Virus record (IMG/VR): IMGVR_UViG_3300042517_000301
Coordinates: 1-45,907 of that record
DNA from: a virus
Length of the DNA stretch: 45,907 nucleotides
Reading direction: 5' to 3' (one strand)
Shown here: in pieces, positions 1 through 7,227 of the stretch
Position numbering within the stretch: position 1 is the stretch's first letter
Layout: every line of letters starts with the position of its first letter
Notes under the pieces: model-generated
Seen by the model: the letters and a program-made list of their open reading frames with translations, nothing else
Database searches by the model: none
Told to the model about the DNA's origin: nothing
Translations under genes and position numbers: made by a program

Positions 1-134
1 GTAGGACAAGCAGCAGTCAGAGCCTCGTACTCTTCCTTAGTGATCTCCTCATAGGGTGCTTGGCGATAAGAATGATCAGACTTGGGCAGGAATGAGATAC
101 CAGAGACACTATCAAAGTTCTCGTATACCCAAGC
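1..134. repeat. Terminal direct repeat, left copy (contig overlap)
   Basis: These bases recur at 45774-45907. Positions 9-134 are identical to 45782-45907, position 8 (a) differs from 45781 (t), and positions 1-7 match again. The repeat lies inside the ribonucleotide reductase gene and joins its two halves in frame. It is therefore best read as the overlap of a circular or circularly permuted genome rather than as an element. The mismatch changes one codon between Cys (this copy) and Ser (the other copy). Confidence 0.93.
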
Positions 135-1805
135 GCCTACGCTCATCCACTCGTTCTCTTCGACACTGACAGTGATACTAGGCTTGTGCTCGCACCAAGC
201 ATCCTGATACGCCTTCCACAACTCTAGATGATCAATGGCCGTTAGAGCCTTCTTACGAGTCGTAGGAGCCTTCTGTGGGAAAGAGAATACCATAATCTCA
301 GAATTGGTTACATCCGCCTCACAGGGCACTCCAGAGGCTTCTAAGAAGCGTGTGAGAGGATCCTTGACATCTCCACGGACACGCCTAATGTAATAAGGAG
401 CGTGACGAGGATGAATACCACTAGCGGAATCAACCAATTGTGATACAGTACCACTAGGCTTAACGCAAGTAATCGCTGTTGACTGTGGAATCTTAAGTGC
501 CTTAGCGAAGTCCTTATTTGTTTTAATAGCAACTTCTCGCATCTCCTTGAGGTTGGGGACGATCTGCATGGTACCATTACCTGTCATCCACTTGGAGTCG
601 AAGATACCTGTGAGCGACACGCCGAGCAGACGCTCTTCTTCTGTGTTCTGCTTCCACACTTTACGCAAATACTTAAAATCTGTGAGAGTAGCCTGCATCG
701 TACCAAGAATTGTAGCGAGCCGAACCTTACGCTTAAGGTCATCAAGATTATCTGATGCACGAACCACAACCTCAGTAAGATTACAAAACTGGTGCGGACG
801 TAGAATAATCTCAGAGCATGGATTAGTGCCAAACGCATACTCTGTGTCGCGCCTCCCATTCTTAGCGGCCTGCTTGATTGCAGCCTCACGATTAAAGATA
901 CCACGCTCTCCACTCTTCGACTGGTAGAGGCTTAGCCATTCTTCCATGAACGCATCCATACCCGGCTTCTCAGAGTAGGCCACGCTGTTGTTAGCAAGAG
1001 AGCGCTGAACATTGTCCTCCCACCACTGACCCGACTTTGCATTACGCATCCGTCCGTCAGACAAATTACTAAGCGAAATGAGGGCTGAGCGCCGTACCCC
1101 ACCAACCACGACCACTTCAGCAATCTTACATACAAGATCATGACACTCCAAACTAGTCAACTTGCGTCCAGCAGCATTCTCAAACAAGCGAGTGGTAAAA
1201 AGAAACAAGTCTTCCAACGGGGCGGGTCCACTAGCACGACCACCAAACGTCTTAAGACGAGCACCAGACGGACGTACCTGAGAGTAATCAATGCTAGGCT
1301 TCTGACCAGCATACAACATAGCAATCAACTCTCGTAGTGCTCGTGCCCAACCAGCCTTAGAATCAGCAACAATAATGATAGTTGTACTATCCTCAAAGTG
1401 CTCATTTACTACGGGCAACTGATTAACCTCGTCGCGCTCAACACTAAACCCTACTCCTACGCCGTTCATGAGGATATAAAGGATCTCATCGAAGCATCGT
1501 GGATGATTGACTGGAGTGTAAGAACAATTATACCCAGCCACATTCTCACGAGTCAGGGCTGGGCCAGCAGTCATTAGTGCTCGCATACTGGGCATCACTT
1601 CTAGGCCAATGATAGCGTCAAGCAACTCTGCTTTCAACTCTGCTGTCATCTTATAATTATTATTAACACGGAGATGCTGATCCATGAACTCTACATAACG
1701 ACTGACCGTTTCGGGCCAGTACTCTCTACGATTCTCAGCGTCTAGCCAGCGAGCATAACGACTCGTTGCAATGAACGTCTGATAATCAGTTGGCAAACTC
1801 ATCAT
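1..1805 (-). CDS. nrdJ: Class II (adenosylcobalamin-dependent) ribonucleotide triphosphate reductase, main part
   Basis: This encodes residues 1-601 of a roughly 639-residue reductase that makes dNTPs from NTPs; the rest is at 45659-45773 across the circle joint. The sequence resembles the monomeric Lactobacillus-type RTPR. It has a disulfide-forming Cys in NCSYTP (residue 94) and the active-site block GTNPCSEIIL with Asn328, thiyl-radical Cys330 and Glu332, then Cys341 in FCNL. A CxxxxC redox tail lies in the other half. It is shorter than the roughly 740-residue Lactobacillus enzyme. The start at ATG 1805 follows AGAAAGG at good spacing (a second ATG follows at 1802). It is the downstream end of the replication operon, after a tRNA. 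No separate small subunit or glycyl-radical activase is present, which fits a B12 enzyme needing host cobalamin. Confidence 0.93.
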   Translation of the reverse strand, partial: MMSLPTDYQTFIATSRYARWLDAENRREYWPETVSRYVEFMDQHLRVNNNYKMTAELKAELLDAIIGLEVMPSMRALMTAGPALTRENVAGYNCSYTPVNHPRCFDEILYILMNGVGVGFSVERDEVNQLPVVNEHFEDSTTIIIVADSKAGWARALRELIAMLYAGQKPSIDYSQVRPSGARLKTFGGRASGPAPLEDLFLFTTRLFENAAGRKLTSLECHDLVCKIAEVVVVGGVRRSALISLSNLSDGRMRNAKSGQWWEDNVQRSLANNSVAYSEKPGMDAFMEEWLSLYQSKSGERGIFNREAAIKQAAKNGRRDTEYAFGTNPCSEIILRPHQFCNLTEVVVRASDNLDDLKRKVRLATILGTMQATLTDFKYLRKVWKQNTEEERLLGVSLTGIFDSKWMTGNGTMQIVPNLKEMREVAIKTNKDFAKALKIPQSTAITCVKPSGTVSQLVDSASGIHPRHAPYYIRRVRGDVKDPLTRFLEASGVPCEADVTNSEIMVFSFPQKAPTTRKKALTAIDHLELWKAYQDAWCEHKPSITVSVEENEWMSVGAWVYENFDSVSGISFLPKSDHSYRQAPYEEITKEEYEALTAACP

Positions 1806-1843
1806 ATTTAACCTTTCTATAAATTCTTCTATACTATTACTAG

Positions 1844-1925
1844 TAGGGCTGGAGAGAATCGAACTCTCACACCCAAGGGTAACGGATTTTAAGTCCGGCG
1901 CGTCTACCAATTCCGCCACAGCCCC
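1844..1925 (-). tRNA. tRNA-Leu (anticodon UAA)
   Basis: An 82-base cloverleaf can be drawn. The acceptor stem GGGGCTG pairs with CAGCCCT, the anticodon loop is CTTAAAA with UAA at 34-36, there is a long variable arm as expected for Leu, and a T arm with GTTCGAT. CCA is not encoded. It lies 4 bases after the metallophosphoesterase gene and just before the reductase, so it must be processed out of the operon transcript. It would read UUA and UUG codons, which this phage uses heavily. Confidence 0.93.
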
Positions 1926-1929
1926 CCGA

Positions 1930-2706
1930 TTAGACAGCCTTGCTGCCAATCTTCATGTTACGCGACCCGTAGGAAACCATCTCAGGCTTACCACGTTGAA
2001 TAAACCAGTAACCATTACACCAATTAGGGTATGTTGTAGTGCCCTGCAAGTACTCTGTCTGAGCAATGTTAAAGAAGCCGCCCAACTCGCCTACAACGTA
2101 CTCGCCACTAGCGTCCCAGCCCATAGCACAATGATGCGTGTGTGCCGTTAGAACGTGACACTTCTTAACGACTGCAATGGCTAGCGGATTATTAAGAGGA
2201 TTCTTAGAGTACGATGTAGGATGCGCAATAAAATACTTTTGACCATTACTGTTCAAGTATACGTGGTCAAGGTTAGTGATCTTAAGACGCGACTCGTACA
2301 TGGGAATATCATCAAAGACTTCGCGCATCGCTGTGACAAAATCCTTACGGAACTCTACGCTCTTAACGTACCGATAATCATGATTGCCCTTAACGAGAAC
2401 GATCTGCTTAAAATTCTTAGCAAGGGTACTCATGATGCTACGAGCCTCTTCGATTTCTTTCTCAATGCCAGCACTCTTCTGTTTAGGATAGTATTGACTA
2501 AGCGAGTCACCATTAAGAAAGTCTCCTGCGATGAGGAGGTTAGACAAGCCACGCGAAGCAGCGTCGTCTAGGAACTTATTAACTAGTTTAGCGTCGTACA
2601 GGGGCACATGCCAATCAGCAGTAACAGCCCAGTCTCCTCTAAGCATAAGCGGCTTATCTAAGCCATATTCGAACCTACTATAATCATTGGTATCTACGCG
2701 ACTCAT
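1930..2706 (-). CDS. Calcineurin-like metallophosphoesterase
   Basis: A 258-residue protein with the metallophosphoesterase ladder of metal ligands: TADWHVP (D-x-H) near residue 30, GDFLNGD, GNHDYR and the C-terminal AHTHH. Such phage enzymes hydrolyse phosphodiesters or phosphomonoesters with two metal ions; the substrate here cannot be told. The ATG overlaps the stop of the upstream sigma-like ORF by 4 bases (ATGA), indicating translational coupling, and GGGGA lies upstream. It sits in the replication operon after SSB and the sigma-like pieces, so a nucleic-acid or nucleotide substrate is a reasonable inference. Confidence 0.85.
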   Translation of the reverse strand: MSRVDTNDYSRFEYGLDKPLMLRGDWAVTADWHVPLYDAKLVNKFLDDAASRGLSNLLIAGDFLNGDSLSQYYPKQKSAGIEKEIEEARSIMSTLAKNFKQIVLVKGNHDYRYVKSVEFRKDFVTAMREVFDDIPMYESRLKITNLDHVYLNSNGQKYFIAHPTSYSKNPLNNPLAIAVVKKCHVLTAHTHHCAMGWDASGEYVVGELGGFFNIAQTEYLQGTTTYPNWCNGYWFIQRGKPEMVSYGSRNMKIGSKAV

Positions 2707-2993
2707 AAAACATCCCCATTCATTATCATTGTAAGGACATACAAACTATCATTAAGTCTACGAATAGTTTGACGCTTACTTACTTCTTGTAACTTTGCTT
2801 GTTCTTGAATAGGATTACCACTAATGAATACGCCAACTAGGGCTGTATAAAGATTAGGATAATTATGCTTTAACTTCTTTAACCCATTATCAAGATCAAT
2901 TTTATACGTAATAACATCAGCATGACTGCTGCCTAATAGTGCTGTATAGTTGCGTAGCATAGTTTCCACTTGCTGCGTACTATAGCGATCCAT
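2703..2993 (-). CDS. Sigma-factor-like protein, region 4 (HTH) half
   Basis: About 96 residues. The C-terminal part reads like a sigma-70 region 4 helix-turn-helix: a Tyr-rich repeat ending at FISGNP, then IQEQAKLQEVSKRQTIRRL as the HTH and a closing helix. The chosen start (ATG 2993) has GAGG nine bases upstream; ATG 3002 in the same frame is an alternative. The ORF begins inside the last codons of the region-2-like ORF in another frame, so the two look like one split sigma factor. It could instead be an independent HTH regulator. Confidence 0.6.
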   Translation of the reverse strand: MDRYSTQQVETMLRNYTALLGSSHADVITYKIDLDNGLKKLKHNYPNLYTALVGVFISGNPIQEQAKLQEVSKRQTIRRLNDSLYVLTMIMNGDVL

Positions 2994-3240
2994 CCACAAC
3001 ATCCTCGTACGACACGCTCTGGTGGTGCCTCAAGCGTTTGATATAACGAACCCAATCCTTCATCCTGTTATACACGGCTTGTGTTACAAAACGAGGATCA
3101 GCATCAGGAGGACACTTCCATACTGCGATCATGCCCTCCTGATACAAATCATCATACTCAGCCGCGTTCCTAAACTTCCAAGCAGCCGTAGAAATTACTT
3201 TCTCGTACTCCCTGACCCTGATCTGGTCAGGACTTTCCAT
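2980..3240 (-). CDS. Sigma-factor-like protein, region 2 half
   Basis: An 86-residue protein whose centre matches sigma-70 region 2: an N-terminal helix, then EYDDLYQEGMIAVWKC, which corresponds to the region 2.2 core-binding signature, and NRMKDWVRYIKR as the region 2.3/2.4 helix. It is far shorter than a full sigma factor and lacks region 4, which is found in the next overlapping ORF. The ATG overlaps the SSB stop codon (TAATG). Family membership is inferred from motif shape. It may direct host RNA polymerase to the late genes, which lack visible consensus promoters. Confidence 0.62.
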   Translation of the reverse strand: MESPDQIRVREYEKVISTAAWKFRNAAEYDDLYQEGMIAVWKCPPDADPRFVTQAVYNRMKDWVRYIKRLRHHQSVSYEDVVDGSL

Positions 3241-3593
3241 TAAAACCAGAGGTCGTCAGACCCAGCAGGTGCCGCTCCCGTGTCAGCAGTCGCATTAGGA
3301 GGCGATGCGCTAGTTGTGTTAGAGAAGTTGAGGAAGGTAATTGCAGAAAGATTATAATACGTCTGCTGCTCACCATTCTTATTCTGACCCGGAGACTGAC
3401 TAAACTTGCCGTCAGCAACAATAAAATCACCCTTCTTAACGGCTACGTGGGCATTCTCAGGCCACACAGTGATGCTAATCATCTTATGATTGGCGAGGCT
3501 ACGAATAGCCACATCACGAACGTCCTTACCACCAGCCTGCCGCTGACGCGGATCAAACTGTACGATGCCAGCAACGGTAATATACTCATCCAT
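3240..3593 (-). CDS. ssb: Single-stranded DNA-binding protein
   Basis: A 117-residue OB-fold-type protein. The N-terminal strand MDEYITVAGIVQFD, the central ITVWPENAHVAVKKGDFIVADG and a NLSAITFLNF strand match SSB architecture. A disordered Ser/Ala/Pro stretch follows, then an acidic aromatic tip ending DDLWF, analogous to the DDxPF protein-interaction tip of bacterial SSB. The start ATG has AAGGAAA upstream. It is encoded among replication and recombination genes and would coat single strands for the polymerase, the primase-helicase and the Rad52-like annealing protein. Confidence 0.88.
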   Translation of the reverse strand: MDEYITVAGIVQFDPRQRQAGGKDVRDVAIRSLANHKMISITVWPENAHVAVKKGDFIVADGKFSQSPGQNKNGEQQTYYNLSAITFLNFSNTTSASPPNATADTGAAPAGSDDLWF

Positions 3594-3912
3594 TATTAAT
3601 TTCCTTTGTATACGAATTCCAGAATTTTAAGAAAGTCTTGTATGGTACAACTACAAAACGTCTACCAGAGTGACTTTCCCTAAGGAAGAGGCTCCATTCA
3701 CTACCCCGAGCATTATGATCGGCTTGTTCAAGGTCAGCATTCTTTAGGGAAAGTCGCTTCTGATATTTACACTCGGGAGCGAATCGCTCCGGCAAATCAA
3801 TTACGTCAGGAACGTCGAAGCCTCTAGGTCCGGTGCGTGTACCCCCTAGATCCCTAGCGACTTCTCGTTCCCATTCCTTCCACTGCTTACTACGTTTAGG
3901 AGGCAGACTCAT
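3586..3912 (-). CDS. PD-(D/E)XK nuclease, Holliday-junction-resolvase-like
   Basis: A 108-residue protein with a small restriction-endonuclease-fold core: an N-terminal helix with a conserved Glu (WKEWEREVARDLGG), then PDVIDLPERFAPECKYQK carrying the catalytic D...ExK. The C-terminal RFVVVPYKTFLKFW is a typical last strand and helix. Such proteins in phages act as Holliday-junction resolvases or structure-specific nucleases. Three ATG codons occur in a row; the third (3912) is chosen because AGGAGG sits six bases before it. It overlaps both neighbours slightly. Confidence 0.72.
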   Translation of the reverse strand: MSLPPKRSKQWKEWEREVARDLGGTRTGPRGFDVPDVIDLPERFAPECKYQKRLSLKNADLEQADHNARGSEWSLFLRESHSGRRFVVVPYKTFLKFWNSYTKEINNG

Positions 3913-4222
3913 CATCATCCTCCTGCTCGTCGCCCGGATCCTGATCGGTAAGGAACTCTACCTCATCAAGCGGCTCGTCCCAAGACTTATACGTATCGGG
4001 CAGTAGTTCGCGCAACTCTGTAGCAGCATCATTAGCCGCAAACACGACAAGCGCCTCACCATTATCAGTCATAATATAATACGGAGCATCATTAACTGAA
4101 CGCATAGTAAGGAACTCTAGTACACCGCTGATACGATCACTGATAGCGTCGGGATCACCCTGACACTCGGAAAGCATACGCTCCATAGCCGTCTTAACTG
4201 GCTCTTCAATAACTTCACTCAT
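3896..4222 (-). CDS. Acidic hypothetical protein
   Basis: A 108-residue acidic protein of unknown function, with a C-terminal tail rich in Asp and Glu (GDEQEDDDESAS). The middle (PYYIMTDNGEALVVFAAND) looks like short beta strands. The start ATG follows AAGGAGGTG, a strong ribosome binding site. It lies between the primase-helicase and the resolvase-like nuclease, so a replication-linked role is possible but unsupported by motifs. Confidence 0.7.
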   Translation of the reverse strand: MSEVIEEPVKTAMERMLSECQGDPDAISDRISGVLEFLTMRSVNDAPYYIMTDNGEALVVFAANDAATELRELLPDTYKSWDEPLDEVEFLTDQDPGDEQEDDDESAS

Positions 4223-4234
4223 ATTTCACCTCCT

Positions 4235-5515
4235 TTAGAATACTTCGGTGACGGGAAGCAACTTAATGCCACCATCGGTTTGGTCCTTGATTTCAAGATG
4301 CGTCACACCACCGGCCTGTTTGCGGCGAGACTTAAAGTGGACTAGGCGGAACCGACCCGGCGCTTCTGCGCGAGCCTCCAAACCACAATCCACTGCTGCG
4401 CCAATGTCGCTGGAACCTCTTGTGCGCACGTAACTTGAATTCGCATCACCCTTATTGGTATGATGCAGGACAATTATAGCAGCCCCAGTCTCTTTTGTCA
4501 AGACATTAATCGAATCGTTAAAGAGCGCTGCCATAGCACCCGCATTATTCTCATCCTGCGTATGCAGGCGGGTAAGAGAATCTAGAACGATTAGACTGGG
4601 CTGATAAGCGATTGCATCGTCTAGGAAGCGGTCGAAGCGCCTGTCTAGACGGATGCCTTGTCGGTGTAGGTAGCGGAGATTATCAAAACTCTTGGCTCCC
4701 AACTGCTTGAGGCGATGATAAACAACGTCGTGAGGGTTCTCCTCGTCTACGTAGAGTACCTTGCCGTGATGATTAAGATCCCAATTGATCCATTTCTTAT
4801 CACCATTAGCGATAGCAACAGCGAGGCTTAGAGTGATCCAAGACTTGCCAACGTTAGGCTCACCAACGAGTAGGGTAGTATCTCCCTTAGCGATCATACC
4901 ATCTACGAGCCACTGATACTCTGGCGGAGGGAGTGTAAGGTCTAGGCTATTATAATTAAACGCTCCAGCCTTACAGTCTTTGACTAGACTAATGAACGTC
5001 TCCTTAGTGTAGGACTCAAAGAATTCTACAATGTCCTTAACGTCTTCGGGGAGGATCATGCGCTTAGCCTTAGACCCTAGCATTCCACGAATACTACCCC
5101 ACGCCTTCTCAATCTTAGCAGCAGTATTATAATCTGGATCATTATCAAGTACTACATACACAATCTCATACTTGTTTAGGATGTCAGCGTCTTCCTGCTT
5201 CAGGGCGTACGCGCCGGGGATGCCATAAACCGTTTTGATTCCTTCCTGCCAGAGCCGCATTGTGTCCGTCTCTCCTTCGACAAGGAAACAATAATTAGAC
5301 TCTTCTAGGGGGCCGTGGAACATGCCTAGCCGAACTCCCTTATCACTAGTAAACATACGCTTACCGGGACCAATGTACCTCTTCTTTTCTCCGTGAGGGA
5401 AGGGGAAAACTACCCACTCATAATCATCATCGGAGCGTACACCAAACGATTCTAGTGTCTCTACTTCGATGCCCTTACCATTCTTAAACCAGTCTTTCTG
5501 AGTCTCTGTAAGCAT
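4235..5515 (-). CDS. Primase-helicase (Toprim plus RecA-like ATPase)
   Basis: A 426-residue fusion. The N-terminal half is a Toprim domain with catalytic Glu in FLVEGETD (about residue 80) and DxD in VVLDNDPD (about 124-126). The C-terminal half is a RepA/DnaB-like RecA ATPase with Walker A GEPNVGKS (about 218-225), Walker B SLIVLDSL, and a downstream IIVLHHTNK plus RTRGSSDIGAA, typical of the RepA/AAA_25 family. It unwinds DNA and probably primes lagging-strand synthesis. There is no recognisable N-terminal zinc ribbon, unlike T7 gp4, so primer-site recognition may differ. AAGGA precedes the ATG. Confidence 0.87.
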   Translation of the reverse strand: MLTETQKDWFKNGKGIEVETLESFGVRSDDDYEWVVFPFPHGEKKRYIGPGKRMFTSDKGVRLGMFHGPLEESNYCFLVEGETDTMRLWQEGIKTVYGIPGAYALKQEDADILNKYEIVYVVLDNDPDYNTAAKIEKAWGSIRGMLGSKAKRMILPEDVKDIVEFFESYTKETFISLVKDCKAGAFNYNSLDLTLPPPEYQWLVDGMIAKGDTTLLVGEPNVGKSWITLSLAVAIANGDKKWINWDLNHHGKVLYVDEENPHDVVYHRLKQLGAKSFDNLRYLHRQGIRLDRRFDRFLDDAIAYQPSLIVLDSLTRLHTQDENNAGAMAALFNDSINVLTKETGAAIIVLHHTNKGDANSSYVRTRGSSDIGAAVDCGLEARAEAPGRFRLVHFKSRRKQAGGVTHLEIKDQTDGGIKLLPVTEVF

Positions 5516-5523
5516 TAGTATCC

Positions 5524-6261
5524 TTAGTTATTTACGCGGACAAAACCAATGACATCACTAACGTTGCGTGTCATGTGTGCAACCATCCCGCCGTCGGACG
5601 GGTTAGTACCAGAGGTGTTACCCTCAATAGTCGTGAACTTAGTAGCCTTCATTGGTGCCACCTCAACGATACCAATGTGATCAGCGATACCATCATCGTC
5701 CCAATCGAAGAGGACTACATCACCAGACTTAGCCTGATTAGCAGGCACAAGTGCAAGGTAGTTACGATTATACTTAGCGTCCTCTAGGACGTAGGGGCAG
5801 TAAGCGTAACGCTCATGCTGCTTCCAAGCCTTGCTCTTAGCGCCAACGAAACAATACGTTACGAACATGGCGCACCAAGGACCAGTGATACCATACCAGT
5901 TAGAGAACATAACCTTGTTAGACTTGGGCGGCTGCTCACTAACGCCAATGAACTGCTGTGCAATATCAATAGCAGTAGCACCAACGTACTTCTTACTGCG
6001 AGACTTTGCTCGCTGCTTCATCATAAGCGGCTGCTTCTTAATACCCGTCAGGTAAGCATGCAACTGATCATCATAATTAGAATTAATATTCTTCTCCTGA
6101 TAACCCAGATCCCACTTAGCAGCACGAGTAGCACGAGCACTAGCCTCACCATAGATGCTATCAATCTTACCAGTGTAATACCCAGTAGTCTTCAGCAACT
6201 TCTGTGCTGCGGATACCTCTGGACGCTTCATGTTCGGACTAGTCAACTTTAGTGTAATCAT
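5524..6261 (-). CDS. Endolysin with peptidoglycan-binding and CHAP domains
   Basis: A 245-residue lysin. The N-terminal part (about residues 12-75) matches a PG_binding_1 repeat (AAQKLLKTTGYYTGKIDSIYG). The C-terminal part (about 95-245) is a CHAP amidase/peptidase: catalytic Cys in GPWCAMFVTYC, His in ADHIGIVE, then TIEGNTSG. No signal peptide is seen, so release depends on a holin; the holin-like genes are over 38 kb away on the opposite strand. ATG 6261 follows AAAGGAG. Its place inside the replication operon is unusual. Confidence 0.87.
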   Translation of the reverse strand: MITLKLTSPNMKRPEVSAAQKLLKTTGYYTGKIDSIYGEASARATRAAKWDLGYQEKNINSNYDDQLHAYLTGIKKQPLMMKQRAKSRSKKYVGATAIDIAQQFIGVSEQPPKSNKVMFSNWYGITGPWCAMFVTYCFVGAKSKAWKQHERYAYCPYVLEDAKYNRNYLALVPANQAKSGDVVLFDWDDDGIADHIGIVEVAPMKATKFTTIEGNTSGTNPSDGGMVAHMTRNVSDVIGFVRVNN

Positions 6262-6494
6262 ACCATACTCCTTTGTGTTTTAATTTGTTCTTGCTCATAA
6301 ATATAGATGAGCCGATCAACGTACCATTTGGCTTTAAGTAGATCCTCCATGCCATTCTTGTGACGATACCTAGCAATATATTTTAGCACATTACCTTGGT
6401 GATAGTCAAGCCCTAAGCCTTCAATGGCTGTGATGACTTCCATATCGCCTTGTGTGTAGTGCTTCGGACTATTTACTGGATCATCAATCGCCAC
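6258..6494 (-). CDS. DUF3310 family protein
   Basis: A 78-residue protein starting VAIDDPVNSPKHYTQGDMEV and containing GNVLKYIARYRHK, the DUF3310 signature found in many phages (related to T7 gp1.7-type proteins). Its exact activity is not established here. The GTG at 6494 is chosen because AAGGAGGAG lies just upstream and the DUF3310 motif begins directly after it. An in-frame extension to 6566 would overlap the polymerase gene extensively. The last codons overlap the endolysin start. Confidence 0.82.
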   Translation of the reverse strand: MAIDDPVNSPKHYTQGDMEVITAIEGLGLDYHQGNVLKYIARYRHKNGMEDLLKAKWYVDRLIYIYEQEQIKTQRSMV

Positions 6495-7227
6495 TATACT
6501 CCTCCTTATCTGCCCAAGTTGTATAACTAATCTCACAATCAGTTTCGACTCTGACAAACTCTTCAACCACGCTGTTACCCATAAGGCGCGGCACAGCCGT
6601 CACTACATCACTAATCTCATTCTTGTCAGCATCAATGATGATCTCATCATGCACGATATTTACTATATGACTAGCATATTTCGTGCATAGAAAGTTATCT
6701 ACTTTAACCACCGCGTCGCGCATAAGATCAGCAGCACTGCCTTGAATGAGTGCGTTAAGAGCCTTGTGCTCTTCTTCTACGTGCAGCCTACGATTATACA
6801 GATTATTAATATAACCACGATCTTGGATAGCCGTAGCGATCTTAGCGTTGAGTAGTTTAATACCCGGCCTTGTCTCATGATACGCTTTCAGGAGACGCTT
6901 AGCCTCAGGATAATCAACACCTAACTGTCGCATGATAGTCGGGGTGCCACCACCGTAGATGATACTAAAGTTTAGGGTCTTGCCGACTTGTCGCTGCTCG
7001 TCTGTGACGTTCGACGTAGCGTATAAGCCTTGCGCAGTGACGAGATGCGGATCCGATCCATTGTTGATTTCGGATGCCAGTGATTGATCACCAATCCCTC
7101 TCGCCAAGTAGTATGCGAGGAGCCTGACTTCGATTGCTTTGTAGTCGAAGAACAGGAACGCGTCGAACTTGGGAACAAAGGCTTGTTTAACATCTTTCTG
7201 ACTCCTTGGAATATTTTGTACGTTCAC
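6484..7227 (-). CDS. polA: DNA polymerase A, C-terminal (palm/fingers) fragment
   Basis: A 247-residue piece with the family A polymerase core: NVQNIP at its very start, motif A-like FDYKAIEVR, motif B RQVGKTLNFSIIYGG (Arg, Lys and Phe at the expected sites) and motif C VHDEI. It begins with a GTG overlapping the stop of the exonuclease fragment (GTGA). It has no N-terminal exonuclease or thumb. An 8-bp tandem duplication just upstream put it out of frame; with one copy removed, the two pieces form a single polymerase. It could be translated by reinitiation at the overlap, but no strong ribosome binding site is present. Confidence 0.88.
   Translation of the reverse strand: MNVQNIPRSQKDVKQAFVPKFDAFLFFDYKAIEVRLLAYYLARGIGDQSLASEINNGSDPHLVTAQGLYATSNVTDEQRQVGKTLNFSIIYGGGTPTIMRQLGVDYPEAKRLLKAYHETRPGIKLLNAKIATAIQDRGYINNLYNRRLHVEEEHKALNALIQGSAADLMRDAVVKVDNFLCTKYASHIVNIVHDEIIIDADKNEISDVVTAVPRLMGNSVVEEFVRVETDCEISYTTWADKEEYSGD

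Noticed and set aside
1140-1337. Small plus-strand frames inside the early arm (for example 1140-1337, 547-927)
   Set aside because: They lie opposite the reductase gene, lack ribosome binding sites and have no recognisable motifs.
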